Assembly (NCBI GenBank): GCA_964371365.1
Contig: CAYJMO010000085.1
Span: forward strand, 1-7,928
From: CAYJBH01 sp964371365
GTDB taxonomy: Bacteria > Bacillota > Clostridia > Oscillospirales > Ruminococcaceae
Reading direction: 5' to 3'
DNA length: 7,928 bases
In this document: positions 1 through 6,154 of the stretch, piece after piece
Numbering within the stretch: the stretch's first letter is position 1
Layout of the letters: the number at the start of each line of letters is the position of its first letter
Notes under the pieces: generated by a model
Told to the model about the DNA's origin: nothing
What the model saw: the letters and a program-made list of their open reading frames with translations, nothing else
The model's database searches: none
Made by a program: the position numbers and the translations under genes

Positions 1-39
1 GAGTAGGGGACAGTCGTGGCTGTCTCCTACTCTTTTTAT
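1..39 (+). terminator. Rho-independent terminator of a gene left of the window
   Basis: A 13-base arm (1-13, GAGTAGGGGACAG) pairs with 20-32 (CTGTCTCCTACTC) across a 6-base loop, followed by TTTTTAT. The only imperfect pair is a G-U wobble when read as plus-strand RNA. On the minus strand the same position is an A-C mismatch, so the plus direction is the better fit. It should end a plus-strand gene whose body lies before base 1, converging on the minus-strand gene at 81-473. It may also stop that gene's transcript. Confidence 0.8.
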
Positions 40-80
40 AGTGCAAAACGGGATGCAATGCCCTCCGCGGTCACGTCCTA

Positions 81-473
81 CTATCCGCCGAAGTCCTCTA
101 ACAACTGCCTTAAATGCTGCTCGTTCTCTATTTTTATGCCGACATTCAGCTGTTTTATATCGTCGGGGGGGAGAATGTGCACATATATTTCGTATACCTC
201 TACCACCGCACCCTCCTCGTCGAACAGTGCTACCATGTCACCCATCGTGGCAAGGTGGTAGAAGTCTTTAGGGTTTTCCTCCTCGAGCGGTTGTTCCACG
301 GTAGGGACGATGACGTCTATGGTGTGGCTGTTGTTCACGTCCTCGCTTGCGACCTCGACCTCCTCCACCGGAATATTCTCGATCGGTTCTTCGGCACGCA
401 GGTTGAACTGCACCAGTGCCACGATAATAACCAAAACGCCGCCTGCCGACATCAGAGCCGTTATCCTTTTCAT
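81..473 (-). CDS. Small membrane-anchored protein with BofC-like C-terminal domain
   Basis: 130-residue protein. An N-terminal hydrophobic segment (about residues 6-24) behind a Lys-Arg start is a single membrane anchor or uncleaved signal. It is followed by an acidic low-complexity linker (28-68) and a compact C-terminal domain (about 71-130). In that domain the series VALFDEEG, VEVYEIYV, LPPDD, GIKIENE and LLEDF matches the recurring pattern of the bypass-of-forespore-C (BofC) C-terminal domain in spore-forming Firmicutes. In Bacillus, BofC acts outside the forespore membrane on signalling to pro-sigma-K processing. Many clostridia carry short proteins with only this domain and no known role, so a sporulation function is inference. 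The start at 473 is supported by AGAGGA eight bases upstream. The domain is C-terminal in an extracytoplasmic protein, so it is probably outside the cell. It is transcribed divergently from the PBP gene. Confidence 0.75.
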   Translation of the reverse strand: MKRITALMSAGGVLVIIVALVQFNLRAEEPIENIPVEEVEVASEDVNNSHTIDVIVPTVEQPLEEENPKDFYHLATMGDMVALFDEEGAVVEVYEIYVHILPPDDIKQLNVGIKIENEQHLRQLLEDFGG

Positions 474-554
474 AATGATATCCTCTATATTTTTTGAAAA
501 AAACTACTTCCGTGTGGTAGTGTTGACAAAATTGTGAAAATTTATTCTTTTGTA

Positions 555-583
555 TGGTCAAATATAGTTTTTTGTGGTAGAAT
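555..583 (+). promoter_or_regulatory. Extended -10 promoter for the PBP gene
   Basis: TGGTCA (555-560, four of six matches to TTGACA) lies 17 bases before TAGAAT (578-583). TG sits at 575-576, giving an extended -10 of the form TGnTAGAAT. The predicted start near 590 leaves a leader of about 38 bases before the ATG at 628. The surrounding DNA is strongly AT-rich, as expected for a promoter shared by two divergent genes. Confidence 0.5.
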
Positions 584-627
584 ACTATTATAAATGTGAA
601 TTACCTTGAAAGGATAGAAAATATAAT

Positions 628-3000
628 ATGGCACACAATCCCAACTCAACAGGTAGAACAAAGCCAAAACGCAACGTTGGCGTTAGTATTATTAAAGTAA
701 TATTAAATATATTCTTGCTTGTATTTCGTGTAATAATCATCTTTGGCTGTATCGGTGTAATTATCGGCTCTATGTTGGCCGTTGCGGTCAGTCTTTATGT
801 TGTGGAGGTTACTGCGGAGGATGAACAAAAACTTGACCTCGGCAGTATTAAACTTAGCTACACGACTATTCTCTATGCTAAAAATCCTGCCTCCGGCGAA
901 TATGAGGAGTATGAGCGACTTGTAGGTGACGAGAACAGAATTTGGGTTAACTATGAGGATATATCGCCCCACATGATTGACGCCATAGTTGCGGTTGAGG
1001 ACGACTCCTACTGGGAGCATAACGGCGTTAACTATGTGCGTACCTTCGCCGCGTTCTTGGACGAGTACACCCCCTTGAAGGTTTTGGGAGGCACCGGTCA
1101 GGGCGCGTCCACCTTGACGCAACAGTTGGTTAAAAACCTTACCGAGGACAACTCGGTCGATGCAATGCGTAAGATCCGTGAGATTTTCCGCGCTATTGCC
1201 CTTGAAAACCGCTACTCCAAAGAGGTTATTATTGAGGCATACCTCAACACCTTTAGGCTATCCGATAACATCGCCGGTGTTGAAACCGCCGCAAATATCT
1301 ATTTCGGTAAACCCGCCTCGGAGCTCACCGTCACCGAATCCGCCATGATTGCCGGAATTACTCAGTCACCGGTCGCCTTTGACCCGTATGACAACCCGGA
1401 TGCTTGTCTTGAGCGTCGAAACACCGTTTTATACCACATGAACCGTGTCGGCTATCTTGACGACGATGAGTATAATTTTGCAGTGGACCAACCGCTCGGA
1501 CTTATCTCTGCCAGCGCCCCCGTCACCACCGAAATTGTGGTGGAAAGTGAAGACGGCGAACTGACCGAGACCACCGAAGAGGAAGCAGAGATCAGTATTT
1601 CGGTCGACAGCGAGGGTAACATCATCCGCACAAAGCAGGTCTACAGCTGGTACACCGACATGGTCATCGAATCGGTAATCACCGACTTCGTGGAACTACA
1701 GGGGATGACACGTGATGCGGCCTCCAACCTTGTGTATAATGGTGGGCTGCGCATCTATCTGCCCATCGACCTCACCCTGCAGACCGCGATGGAAACTGTT
1801 ATGATGAACGAGGAATACTACCGCGAGTTCTTCCCGGATATTGTTCTTGATAAGCGTGACCTCAACGGCGAGCTTATACTTGACGATCAGGGCGAAACCA
1901 TACCGGTCGAACCTCAATCCGCAATGGTTACCGTCAACATGAATGGCGAGATTGCCGCAGTCGTCGGCGCGCTCGGAGTTAAAGAGGATGACCGTCTGCA
2001 CAACCGTGCAGTGGACAGTGTTCGCCAGACCGGTTCTACCATGAAGCCGATCGGTTCTTACGCTCCGGCAATTGACTACAACTTTATAACCTACTCCACT
2101 ATGATTATGGACTCCGCGCTCCCTGCCTCCCCTGCCACCGGCAACGAGCCTTGGCCGCGAAACTACGGTGGTAGCCCCTCCAACAAGAAGATGTCCATTG
2201 AGTATGCACTATCCCGTTCCATCAATACCGTTGCGGTGCGTGTGTTAGACCTTATCGGCCTACAGACCTCATTCAGCTTTTTGACCGACACGTTACAGAT
2301 AAGTACACTTTATGAATCAAAGGAGATCGACGGCCAGGTATTCACCGACATTGGGCTTGCTCCGCTTTCACTCGGCGCTATGACCGAGGGTATCTCGCCG
2401 ATGGAGATGGCGGCGGCATACACCATATTCGGCAACGGTGGCAAGTTTACCACCCCCCATTGCTATATCAGCATCGAGGACTACAACGGCGAGCTAATTA
2501 TGGAACCGGATGTCATCACCACACAGGCTATCAAGCCGGACACCGCCCATATTATGAACGAACTTCTCTCTACCGTTCTCTATCAGGCAGGCGGTACGGG
2601 ATATGGACTGTACCCCGAGCGTATGGAGGCAGTCGGAAAGACCGGTACCACCTCTGATGACCGTGACCACTGGTTTATCGGCGTAACTCCTTACTATTCC
2701 ACAGCAACCTGGTGGGGCTTCGACGATCCTCAGATGCTCACCTGGACACAGTACTCAAAGCATCCCCCGACATGGGCATGGCGTGAGGTCATGAATCTTG
2801 CCCAGGCGGAATTAGAGGAGATAGAGTTCCCGGTATCGGAAAATGTGGTGGAGCTTGCGTTTTGTTCCAGCTCGGGATATCTTGCAAGAGCGGATTGTCC
2901 TCGTGATACCGGATATTTTAAAAGAGATAACCCACCACCCCTGTGCAACGTAACCCACACTGCTGACCCGGCAGACCCAGCGGCAGTGCCGGCGGCATAA
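628..3000 (+). CDS. Class A penicillin-binding protein (transglycosylase/transpeptidase)
   Basis: Complete 790-residue bifunctional peptidoglycan synthase of the PBP1a/PonA class. It polymerises lipid II into glycan strands and cross-links the peptides outside the membrane. A basic cytoplasmic tail (1-17) precedes one membrane helix (about 20-58). The GT51 domain (about 100-290) shows VEDDSYWEHNG (122-133, catalytic Glu124), GGTGQGASTLTQQL (154-167) and the RKIREIFRA...ENRYSKE...AYLN helix (181-207). The transpeptidase domain (about 365-720) has S470-T-M-K473 as the acylation SxxK, S531-I-N533 as SxN and K671-T-G as KTG, so all three active-site motifs are intact. An acidic Glu/Thr-rich insertion (about 298-332) separates the two domains. 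The tail carries Cys746, Cys757, Cys773 and His777 in the CxxxSG...CP...C..H arrangement common in clostridial class A PBPs, ending in an Ala/Pro/Asp stretch. AAAGGA lies about 13 bases before the ATG, slightly long spacing. Confidence 0.97.
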   Translation: MAHNPNSTGRTKPKRNVGVSIIKVILNIFLLVFRVIIIFGCIGVIIGSMLAVAVSLYVVEVTAEDEQKLDLGSIKLSYTTILYAKNPASGEYEEYERLVGDENRIWVNYEDISPHMIDAIVAVEDDSYWEHNGVNYVRTFAAFLDEYTPLKVLGGTGQGASTLTQQLVKNLTEDNSVDAMRKIREIFRAIALENRYSKEVIIEAYLNTFRLSDNIAGVETAANIYFGKPASELTVTESAMIAGITQSPVAFDPYDNPDACLERRNTVLYHMNRVGYLDDDEYNFAVDQPLGLISASAPVTTEIVVESEDGELTETTEEEAEISISVDSEGNIIRTKQVYSWYTDMVIESVITDFVELQGMTRDAASNLVYNGGLRIYLPIDLTLQTAMETVMMNEEYYREFFPDIVLDKRDLNGELILDDQGETIPVEPQSAMVTVNMNGEIAAVVGALGVKEDDRLHNRAVDSVRQTGSTMKPIGSYAPAIDYNFITYSTMIMDSALPASPATGNEPWPRNYGGSPSNKKMSIEYALSRSINTVAVRVLDLIGLQTSFSFLTDTLQISTLYESKEIDGQVFTDIGLAPLSLGAMTEGISPMEMAAAYTIFGNGGKFTTPHCYISIEDYNGELIMEPDVITTQAIKPDTAHIMNELLSTVLYQAGGTGYGLYPERMEAVGKTGTTSDDRDHWFIGVTPYYSTATWWGFDDPQMLTWTQYSKHPPTWAWREVMNLAQAELEEIEFPVSENVVELAFCSSSGYLARADCPRDTGYFKRDNPPPLCNVTHTADPADPAAVPAA

Positions 3001-3028
3001 ATACTTTTAATGATTCATCGGTTGGTTT

Positions 3029-3058
3029 GTAAGGGCGAACTATTCAATTCGCCTTTAC
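3029..3058 (+). terminator. Hairpin after the PBP gene, no T tract
   Basis: An 11-base arm at 3029-3039 (GTAAGGGCGAA) pairs fully, with one G-U wobble, to 3048-3058 (TTCGCCTTTAC) around an 8-base loop. It starts 28 bases after the PBP stop. No run of T follows, so it is a weak candidate for intrinsic termination. It could equally be an mRNA-stabilising stem or part of a dispersed GGGCGAA-type intergenic repeat. Confidence 0.4.
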
Positions 3059-3100
3059 TCCGTCCTATGTCGCATACATCGGGCGGATATGAAACCCGTC
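3029..3100. repeat. Possible worn dispersed intergenic repeat (two GC-rich half-hairpins)
   Basis: The hairpin at 3029-3058 is followed by GGGCGGATATGAAACCCGTC (3081-3100), a second GC-rich imperfect inverted element in otherwise AT-rich non-coding DNA. From memory, strings like GTAGGGGCGAA...TTCGCC and GGGCGGATATG..CCGCCC are common in intergenic repeats of Oscillospirales genomes. This copy looks degraded, with the second stem largely broken. Only the hairpin is directly demonstrable here. Confidence 0.3.
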
Positions 3101-3117
3101 TCCTCATTGTATACAAT
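3089..3117 (+). promoter_or_regulatory. Candidate promoter with perfect palindrome over the -10
   Basis: ATTGTATACAAT (3106-3117) is a perfect 12-base palindrome 20 bases before the ATG at 3138. Its right half supplies TACAAT (3112-3117, five of six to TATAAT), with ATGAAA (3089-3094, four of six to TTGACA) 17 bases upstream. If this is the promoter, the transcript starts almost on the ribosome-binding site, giving a very short leader. The core TTGTATACAA equals the centre of the Bacillus GntR operator, so a GntR-family repressor site is possible. No regulator gene is present in the window. Confidence 0.35.
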
Positions 3118-3137
3118 CATTACCGAAAGGACACCTC

Positions 3138-4052
3138 ATGAATGCTTTGGTCGGATATACCGGCTTTGTCGGTTCAAATCTTGCAAAAAATGGCACGTTT
3201 AGTGCGCTATACAACTCAAAAAACATCGGTGAGGCATTCAATCTGTGTCCCGATGTTCTATTTTATAGTGGTCTGCCGGCAGAAAAATTTTTAGCGGATA
3301 AGTTTCCCGAAAAGGACAGGGCAAAGACCGATGAAGCGGCACAAAACATCCTGCGAATCAACCCTAAACGTGTGGTGTTGATCTCCACCGTAGACGTCTA
3401 TGAGGTAACCGACGGCAAAACCGAGAGCATGATCGACGGCAATGAGAGCAGGTTGCCCTATGGCGCAAATCGCCTTGAATTGGAGCGATTTGTTGCGAAA
3501 AATTTTGAACACCACCATATTGTCCGCCTACCCGGTCTTTTTGGCGTTAACTTGAAGAAAAACTTCATATACGACTTTATATCCTTTATTCCGGCGATGT
3601 TGAACGAACAAAAAATCACCGAAATCGGTAATATTCGACAAGATGTATACTCTATGTATACATTGCAAGAGAATGGATTCTACAAACTCTCCCCCGATGC
3701 AGATCGAGAAAGGGCGAGGGAATTGTTTTGTGAGGTAGGATTCTCCGCGCTGAATTTCACCGACTCACGTGCGGTCTTTCAGTTTTATAACCTTGCAAAC
3801 CTCTTTAGCGACATCAACACAGCAATAACAAACGAAATAAAGACCCTTAACCTTGCGACCGAACCGATATCGGCGGCGAGTTTATACCATCACCTCACAG
3901 GCGAGAGCTTCGTCAACGAACTACCCAAAAACCCTCCCTACTATAACTTTAAGTCGGAGCACTGTGAGGTTTTTGCCGGTAAAGCTGGATACCTTTACAC
4001 TGCGCAACAGGTTTTGACCGACATTGCTAACTTTGTAAAGGAGGGTGTGTGA
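3138..4052 (+). CDS. NAD-dependent epimerase/dehydratase-like (extended SDR) sugar-nucleotide protein
   Basis: 304 residues with an N-terminal Rossmann fold: GYTGFVG (6-12) is the GxxGxxG dinucleotide-binding loop immediately after the first strand. LISTVDVY (81-88) is the strand and Ser/Thr position that usually holds the third catalytic residue. The usual YxxxK is Y108-G-A-N-R112, with Arg in place of Lys. RLPGLFG (130-136) and NLATEPIS (238-245) are later substrate-side signatures of RmlD/GalE-like proteins. Related proteins are generally called NAD-dependent epimerase or sugar nucleotide-binding protein; the reaction is unknown. GAAAGGA lies six bases before the ATG, supporting this start. 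The stop overlaps the next start (GTGA), so the two are translationally coupled. It is the first gene of a three-gene sugar cassette. Fold assignment is firm; the enzymatic role is not, and the Lys-to-Arg change leaves open whether it is an active oxidoreductase. Confidence 0.8.
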   Translation: MNALVGYTGFVGSNLAKNGTFSALYNSKNIGEAFNLCPDVLFYSGLPAEKFLADKFPEKDRAKTDEAAQNILRINPKRVVLISTVDVYEVTDGKTESMIDGNESRLPYGANRLELERFVAKNFEHHHIVRLPGLFGVNLKKNFIYDFISFIPAMLNEQKITEIGNIRQDVYSMYTLQENGFYKLSPDADRERARELFCEVGFSALNFTDSRAVFQFYNLANLFSDINTAITNEIKTLNLATEPISAASLYHHLTGESFVNELPKNPPYYNFKSEHCEVFAGKAGYLYTAQQVLTDIANFVKEGV

Positions 4053-4846
4053 AACTCTCGATATCAAACATCGCATGGGATGCACTACAGGATGAAGCGG
4101 TATACAGTGCCATGCAAAAAAACGGATTTTCGGGACTTGAAATAGCTCCGACAAGGTTGTTTGAAAATCCTTATGACAATCTTTTCCGCATTAATGCCTA
4201 TTCCCAAAGCCTGAAAAAAAACTATTCTTTCAGCATTTGCAGTATGCAGAGCATCTGGTACGGTAAAGGTGAAAGCCTTTACGATGTTGAGGGGCGCAAA
4301 ATATTAGAACAGTACACAAAACAAGCCATAGACTTCGCCCATGCCGGCGCGATAGATAACCTCGTGTTTGGCTGTCCGAAAAACCGCAACATTCCACCGG
4401 AGCTAAACCGCATAGAATGTGAAAAAGCGGCAGAGGAATTCCTCTTTTCGATGGGGGAATATGCCCACTCAAAGGGCACAGTCCTCGCGATAGAGCCCAA
4501 TCCCGATATCTACGGGACAAACTTTGTCAACACCACCGAGCAGGCATTTAATCTAGTACGAAAGCTCGGCAGCGACGGGCTTAAGGTTAACGTTGATGTC
4601 GGAACCATGATACATGGCGGCGAGCGATGTAATATTTTAGCGAAAGATATTGATATTGTGAACCATATCCATTTGAGCCTACCCTACCTCGAATATGTCT
4701 CGTCGCACCCCATTCACGCAGATCTGCGCGAGGTTCTCAAAGAGTGCGGTTACGACCGATATCTATCTATAGAGATGAAAAGGGTGGACGAGGTCGACAA
4801 AATATTAGAGTGTTTAGAGTACGTCGGAGGGTATTTTGCATTATGA
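4049..4846 (+). CDS. Sugar phosphate isomerase/epimerase (xylose isomerase-like TIM barrel)
   Basis: 265 residues in the AP-endonuclease-2/xylose-isomerase-like TIM-barrel superfamily, cytoplasmic. MKLSISNIAWD opens the first strand and GFSGLEIAPTR (26-36) the second. The four expected metal ligands are visible at strand ends: Glu149 (AIEPNP), Asp183 (NVDVG), His208 (HIHLS) and Glu242 (SIEM). This supports divalent-metal-dependent isomerisation or epimerisation of a sugar or sugar acid. Length is normal for the family. The start is GTG at 4049, inside the preceding stop (GTGA). It is preceded by a textbook AAAGGAGG (4037-4044) at four bases, so this start is nearly certain. The stop overlaps the next gene as ATGA. 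The sandwiched position between a sugar-nucleotide-type SDR and a glycosyltransferase suggests a step in making a glycan precursor. The substrate cannot be inferred, because this superfamily is very diverse. Confidence 0.88.
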   Translation: MKLSISNIAWDALQDEAVYSAMQKNGFSGLEIAPTRLFENPYDNLFRINAYSQSLKKNYSFSICSMQSIWYGKGESLYDVEGRKILEQYTKQAIDFAHAGAIDNLVFGCPKNRNIPPELNRIECEKAAEEFLFSMGEYAHSKGTVLAIEPNPDIYGTNFVNTTEQAFNLVRKLGSDGLKVNVDVGTMIHGGERCNILAKDIDIVNHIHLSLPYLEYVSSHPIHADLREVLKECGYDRYLSIEMKRVDEVDKILECLEYVGGYFAL

Positions 4847-5643
4847 AAACGGAGTATAGTTCAATCAGGGGTGTGCCAAACTTTGACGCATTCGAATACG
4901 CAACAAAAAAAAGTGACTATTGCCTTTTAATCCCAATTATTAATGAGAGGAAGAAGATAAAAAGTGAGCTCGAGAGAGCAGTTCGTCACAACGTTCAAGA
5001 CCTTGTTGACATCATCATCTGTGACGGTGGGTCGACAGACGGCGGCACCGAGGAGGGGCTTATGCAGGGACTTGCAGTGAACACTCTGCTCGTCAAGCTC
5101 GGCGACGGTCGTCAGGGAGCACAACTGCGAACCGGAATCTATTTTGCAATAAAGCGCGGATATAAAGGTGTCATCACCATCGACGGCAACGATAAGGACT
5201 CGATAGAGCATGTCGATCGCTTTGTTGAAAAGCTCAAGGAGGGATATGACTTTGTGCAGGGTTCTCGTTTTATAGATGGCGGTGTCGCTGTCAACACACC
5301 TAAATCGCGTGATCTTGCGATAAAGTTGATCCATGCACCGCTCATATCTCTTACCGCAGGAGAGCGTTTCACCGACACAACCAACAATTTTCGCGCCTAC
5401 TCCATGAAATATCTAAAGCACCCGAAGGTTAAACCACTCCGTGCGGTCTTTGCCGGCTATGAACTGCTCGCCTACCTCTCCACACGTGCCTCACAGCTTA
5501 GGCTAAAAACGTGTGAGGTGGCGGTGGAACGCCGATATCCGAGTGAGGGCAAAACCCCGACCAAGATAAGCCCGATAAAAGGCAACATGGAGCTGATGAG
5601 TGTGCTGATAAAAAATGCGTTTAACAAATATAATCCCAAATAA
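4843..5643 (+). CDS. Glycosyltransferase family 2 (GT-A, DPM1-like, soluble)
   Basis: 266 residues. The GT-A core has LIPIINE (29-35), IIICDGGSTDGG (57-68) for nucleotide binding, a GDGRQGAQLRTG loop (87-98) and TIDGNDKDS (112-120), which stands where family 2 enzymes carry the metal-binding DxD. GSRF (140-143) and the NNFRAYS segment (181-187) match polyprenol-phosphate glycosyltransferase relatives of dolichol-phosphate mannose synthase. ERRYPSEGKTPTKI (229-242) resembles the basic acceptor-side loop. There is no C-terminal membrane segment, so it is probably cytosolic or peripheral. I chose ATG 4843, which overlaps the previous stop (ATGA) with GGAGG 12 bases upstream. The in-frame ATG at 4744 would add 33 atypical Arg-rich residues lying inside the neighbour. 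Donor and acceptor are unknown; a nucleotide sugar made by the two upstream enzymes is an inference from coupling. Confidence 0.88.
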   Translation: MKTEYSSIRGVPNFDAFEYATKKSDYCLLIPIINERKKIKSELERAVRHNVQDLVDIIICDGGSTDGGTEEGLMQGLAVNTLLVKLGDGRQGAQLRTGIYFAIKRGYKGVITIDGNDKDSIEHVDRFVEKLKEGYDFVQGSRFIDGGVAVNTPKSRDLAIKLIHAPLISLTAGERFTDTTNNFRAYSMKYLKHPKVKPLRAVFAGYELLAYLSTRASQLRLKTCEVAVERRYPSEGKTPTKISPIKGNMELMSVLIKNAFNKYNPK

Positions 5644-5670
5644 CGACTAAAAGAAAGGACGATAAGTAGG

Positions 5671-6072
5671 ATGTACCATTTTACCAAAGACCTTGAGACC
5701 GGAAATGTACTTATAGACAAACAGCATAAAGAGCTAATTGATGTGTTGAACAAGTTGACTGCCGCGTGTATAAAAGCACAGGGCGGCAAGGAACTCGCCC
5801 CTACCCTTGAATTTTTAATAAACTATACCTCGACCCATCTCGGCGACGAGGAGCGGTTACAGCTCGGCGCTCACTACACCGGTTTTATCGCCCACAAACA
5901 AAAACACGATGCCTTTAAAAAAATATTGAACGAGCTATATAAAGAGCACAAGAAAAATCCCAACGACGTTTCGCTGGTGTCGAAGATTGCAAAGTTACTC
6001 GGTGATTGGCTGATTAATCATATTAAAAAAGAGGATCTCGCCATGGCAAAATTTGTAAATATGGCAAATTAA
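5671..6072 (+). CDS. Bacteriohemerythrin (di-iron O2-binding protein)
   Basis: 133 residues, a stand-alone four-helix hemerythrin. All seven iron ligands can be placed: His19 (DKQHKELI), His56 and Glu60 (THLGDEE), His75 and His79 (HKQKH), His117 and Asp122 (NHIKKED). It should hold an oxo-bridged di-iron site that binds O2 reversibly, in the cytoplasm since there is no signal peptide. In anaerobes such proteins are thought to scavenge or sense oxygen or handle iron. Leu57 replaces the usual Phe after His56, a minor change. GAAAGGA (5653-5659) sits 11 bases before the ATG. Only 27 bases separate it from the glycosyltransferase stop, with no promoter or terminator visible between them, so co-transcription is likely though a functional link is not evident. 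Confidence 0.95.
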   Translation: MYHFTKDLETGNVLIDKQHKELIDVLNKLTAACIKAQGGKELAPTLEFLINYTSTHLGDEERLQLGAHYTGFIAHKQKHDAFKKILNELYKEHKKNPNDVSLVSKIAKLLGDWLINHIKKEDLAMAKFVNMAN

Positions 6073-6094
6073 TCATTAAAACTTTTAAAAAAGC

Positions 6095-6123
6095 TGGATT
6101 TTGTGTTATTTGTGTGATATCAT
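6095..6123 (+). promoter_or_regulatory. Extended -10 promoter for the DegV-family gene
   Basis: TATCAT (6118-6123, five of six to TATAAT) is preceded by TGA at 6115-6117, giving TGnTATCAT. The -35 candidate 17 bases upstream, TGGATT (6095-6100), matches only three of six positions, which is tolerable for an extended -10 promoter. The leader would be about 25 bases. No hairpin terminator lies between hemerythrin and this site, so read-through is also possible. Confidence 0.4.
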
Positions 6124-6154
6124 TAAGCATATAGATAGGATTAAGGAGAGAGCC

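Noticed and set aside
16..497. Plus-strand open frames antisense to the BofC-like gene
   Set aside because: They are shadows of the minus-strand gene. Their translations are Cys/His/Tyr-rich and match no family, while the minus frame has a membrane anchor, a domain and a ribosome-binding site.
523..528. Perfect TTGACA on the plus strand before the PBP gene
   Set aside because: No acceptable -10 hexamer occurs 15-19 bases downstream. The TGGTCA/TGnTAGAAT pair further right fits better.
587..592. TATAAT on the minus strand as promoter of the BofC-like gene
   Set aside because: The hexamer is perfect, but there is no -35-like hexamer at 16-18 bases and no TG extension. It lies about 115 bases from the start codon, so it is mentioned only as a possibility.
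4744..4842. Upstream in-frame ATG adding 33 residues to the glycosyltransferase
   Set aside because: It lies inside the isomerase gene, yields an Arg-rich stretch unlike the family, and ATG 4843 with its ATGA overlap is the natural start.
6073..6094. TTAAAACTTTTAA as a terminator after hemerythrin
   Set aside because: The stem is six A/T pairs around a single base, too weak and sterically unlikely as a terminator.
6101..6154. TTG start extending the DegV protein by 18 residues
   Set aside because: There is no ribosome-binding site before it, the family starts at the strand encoded from 6155, and the stretch contains the likely -10 element.
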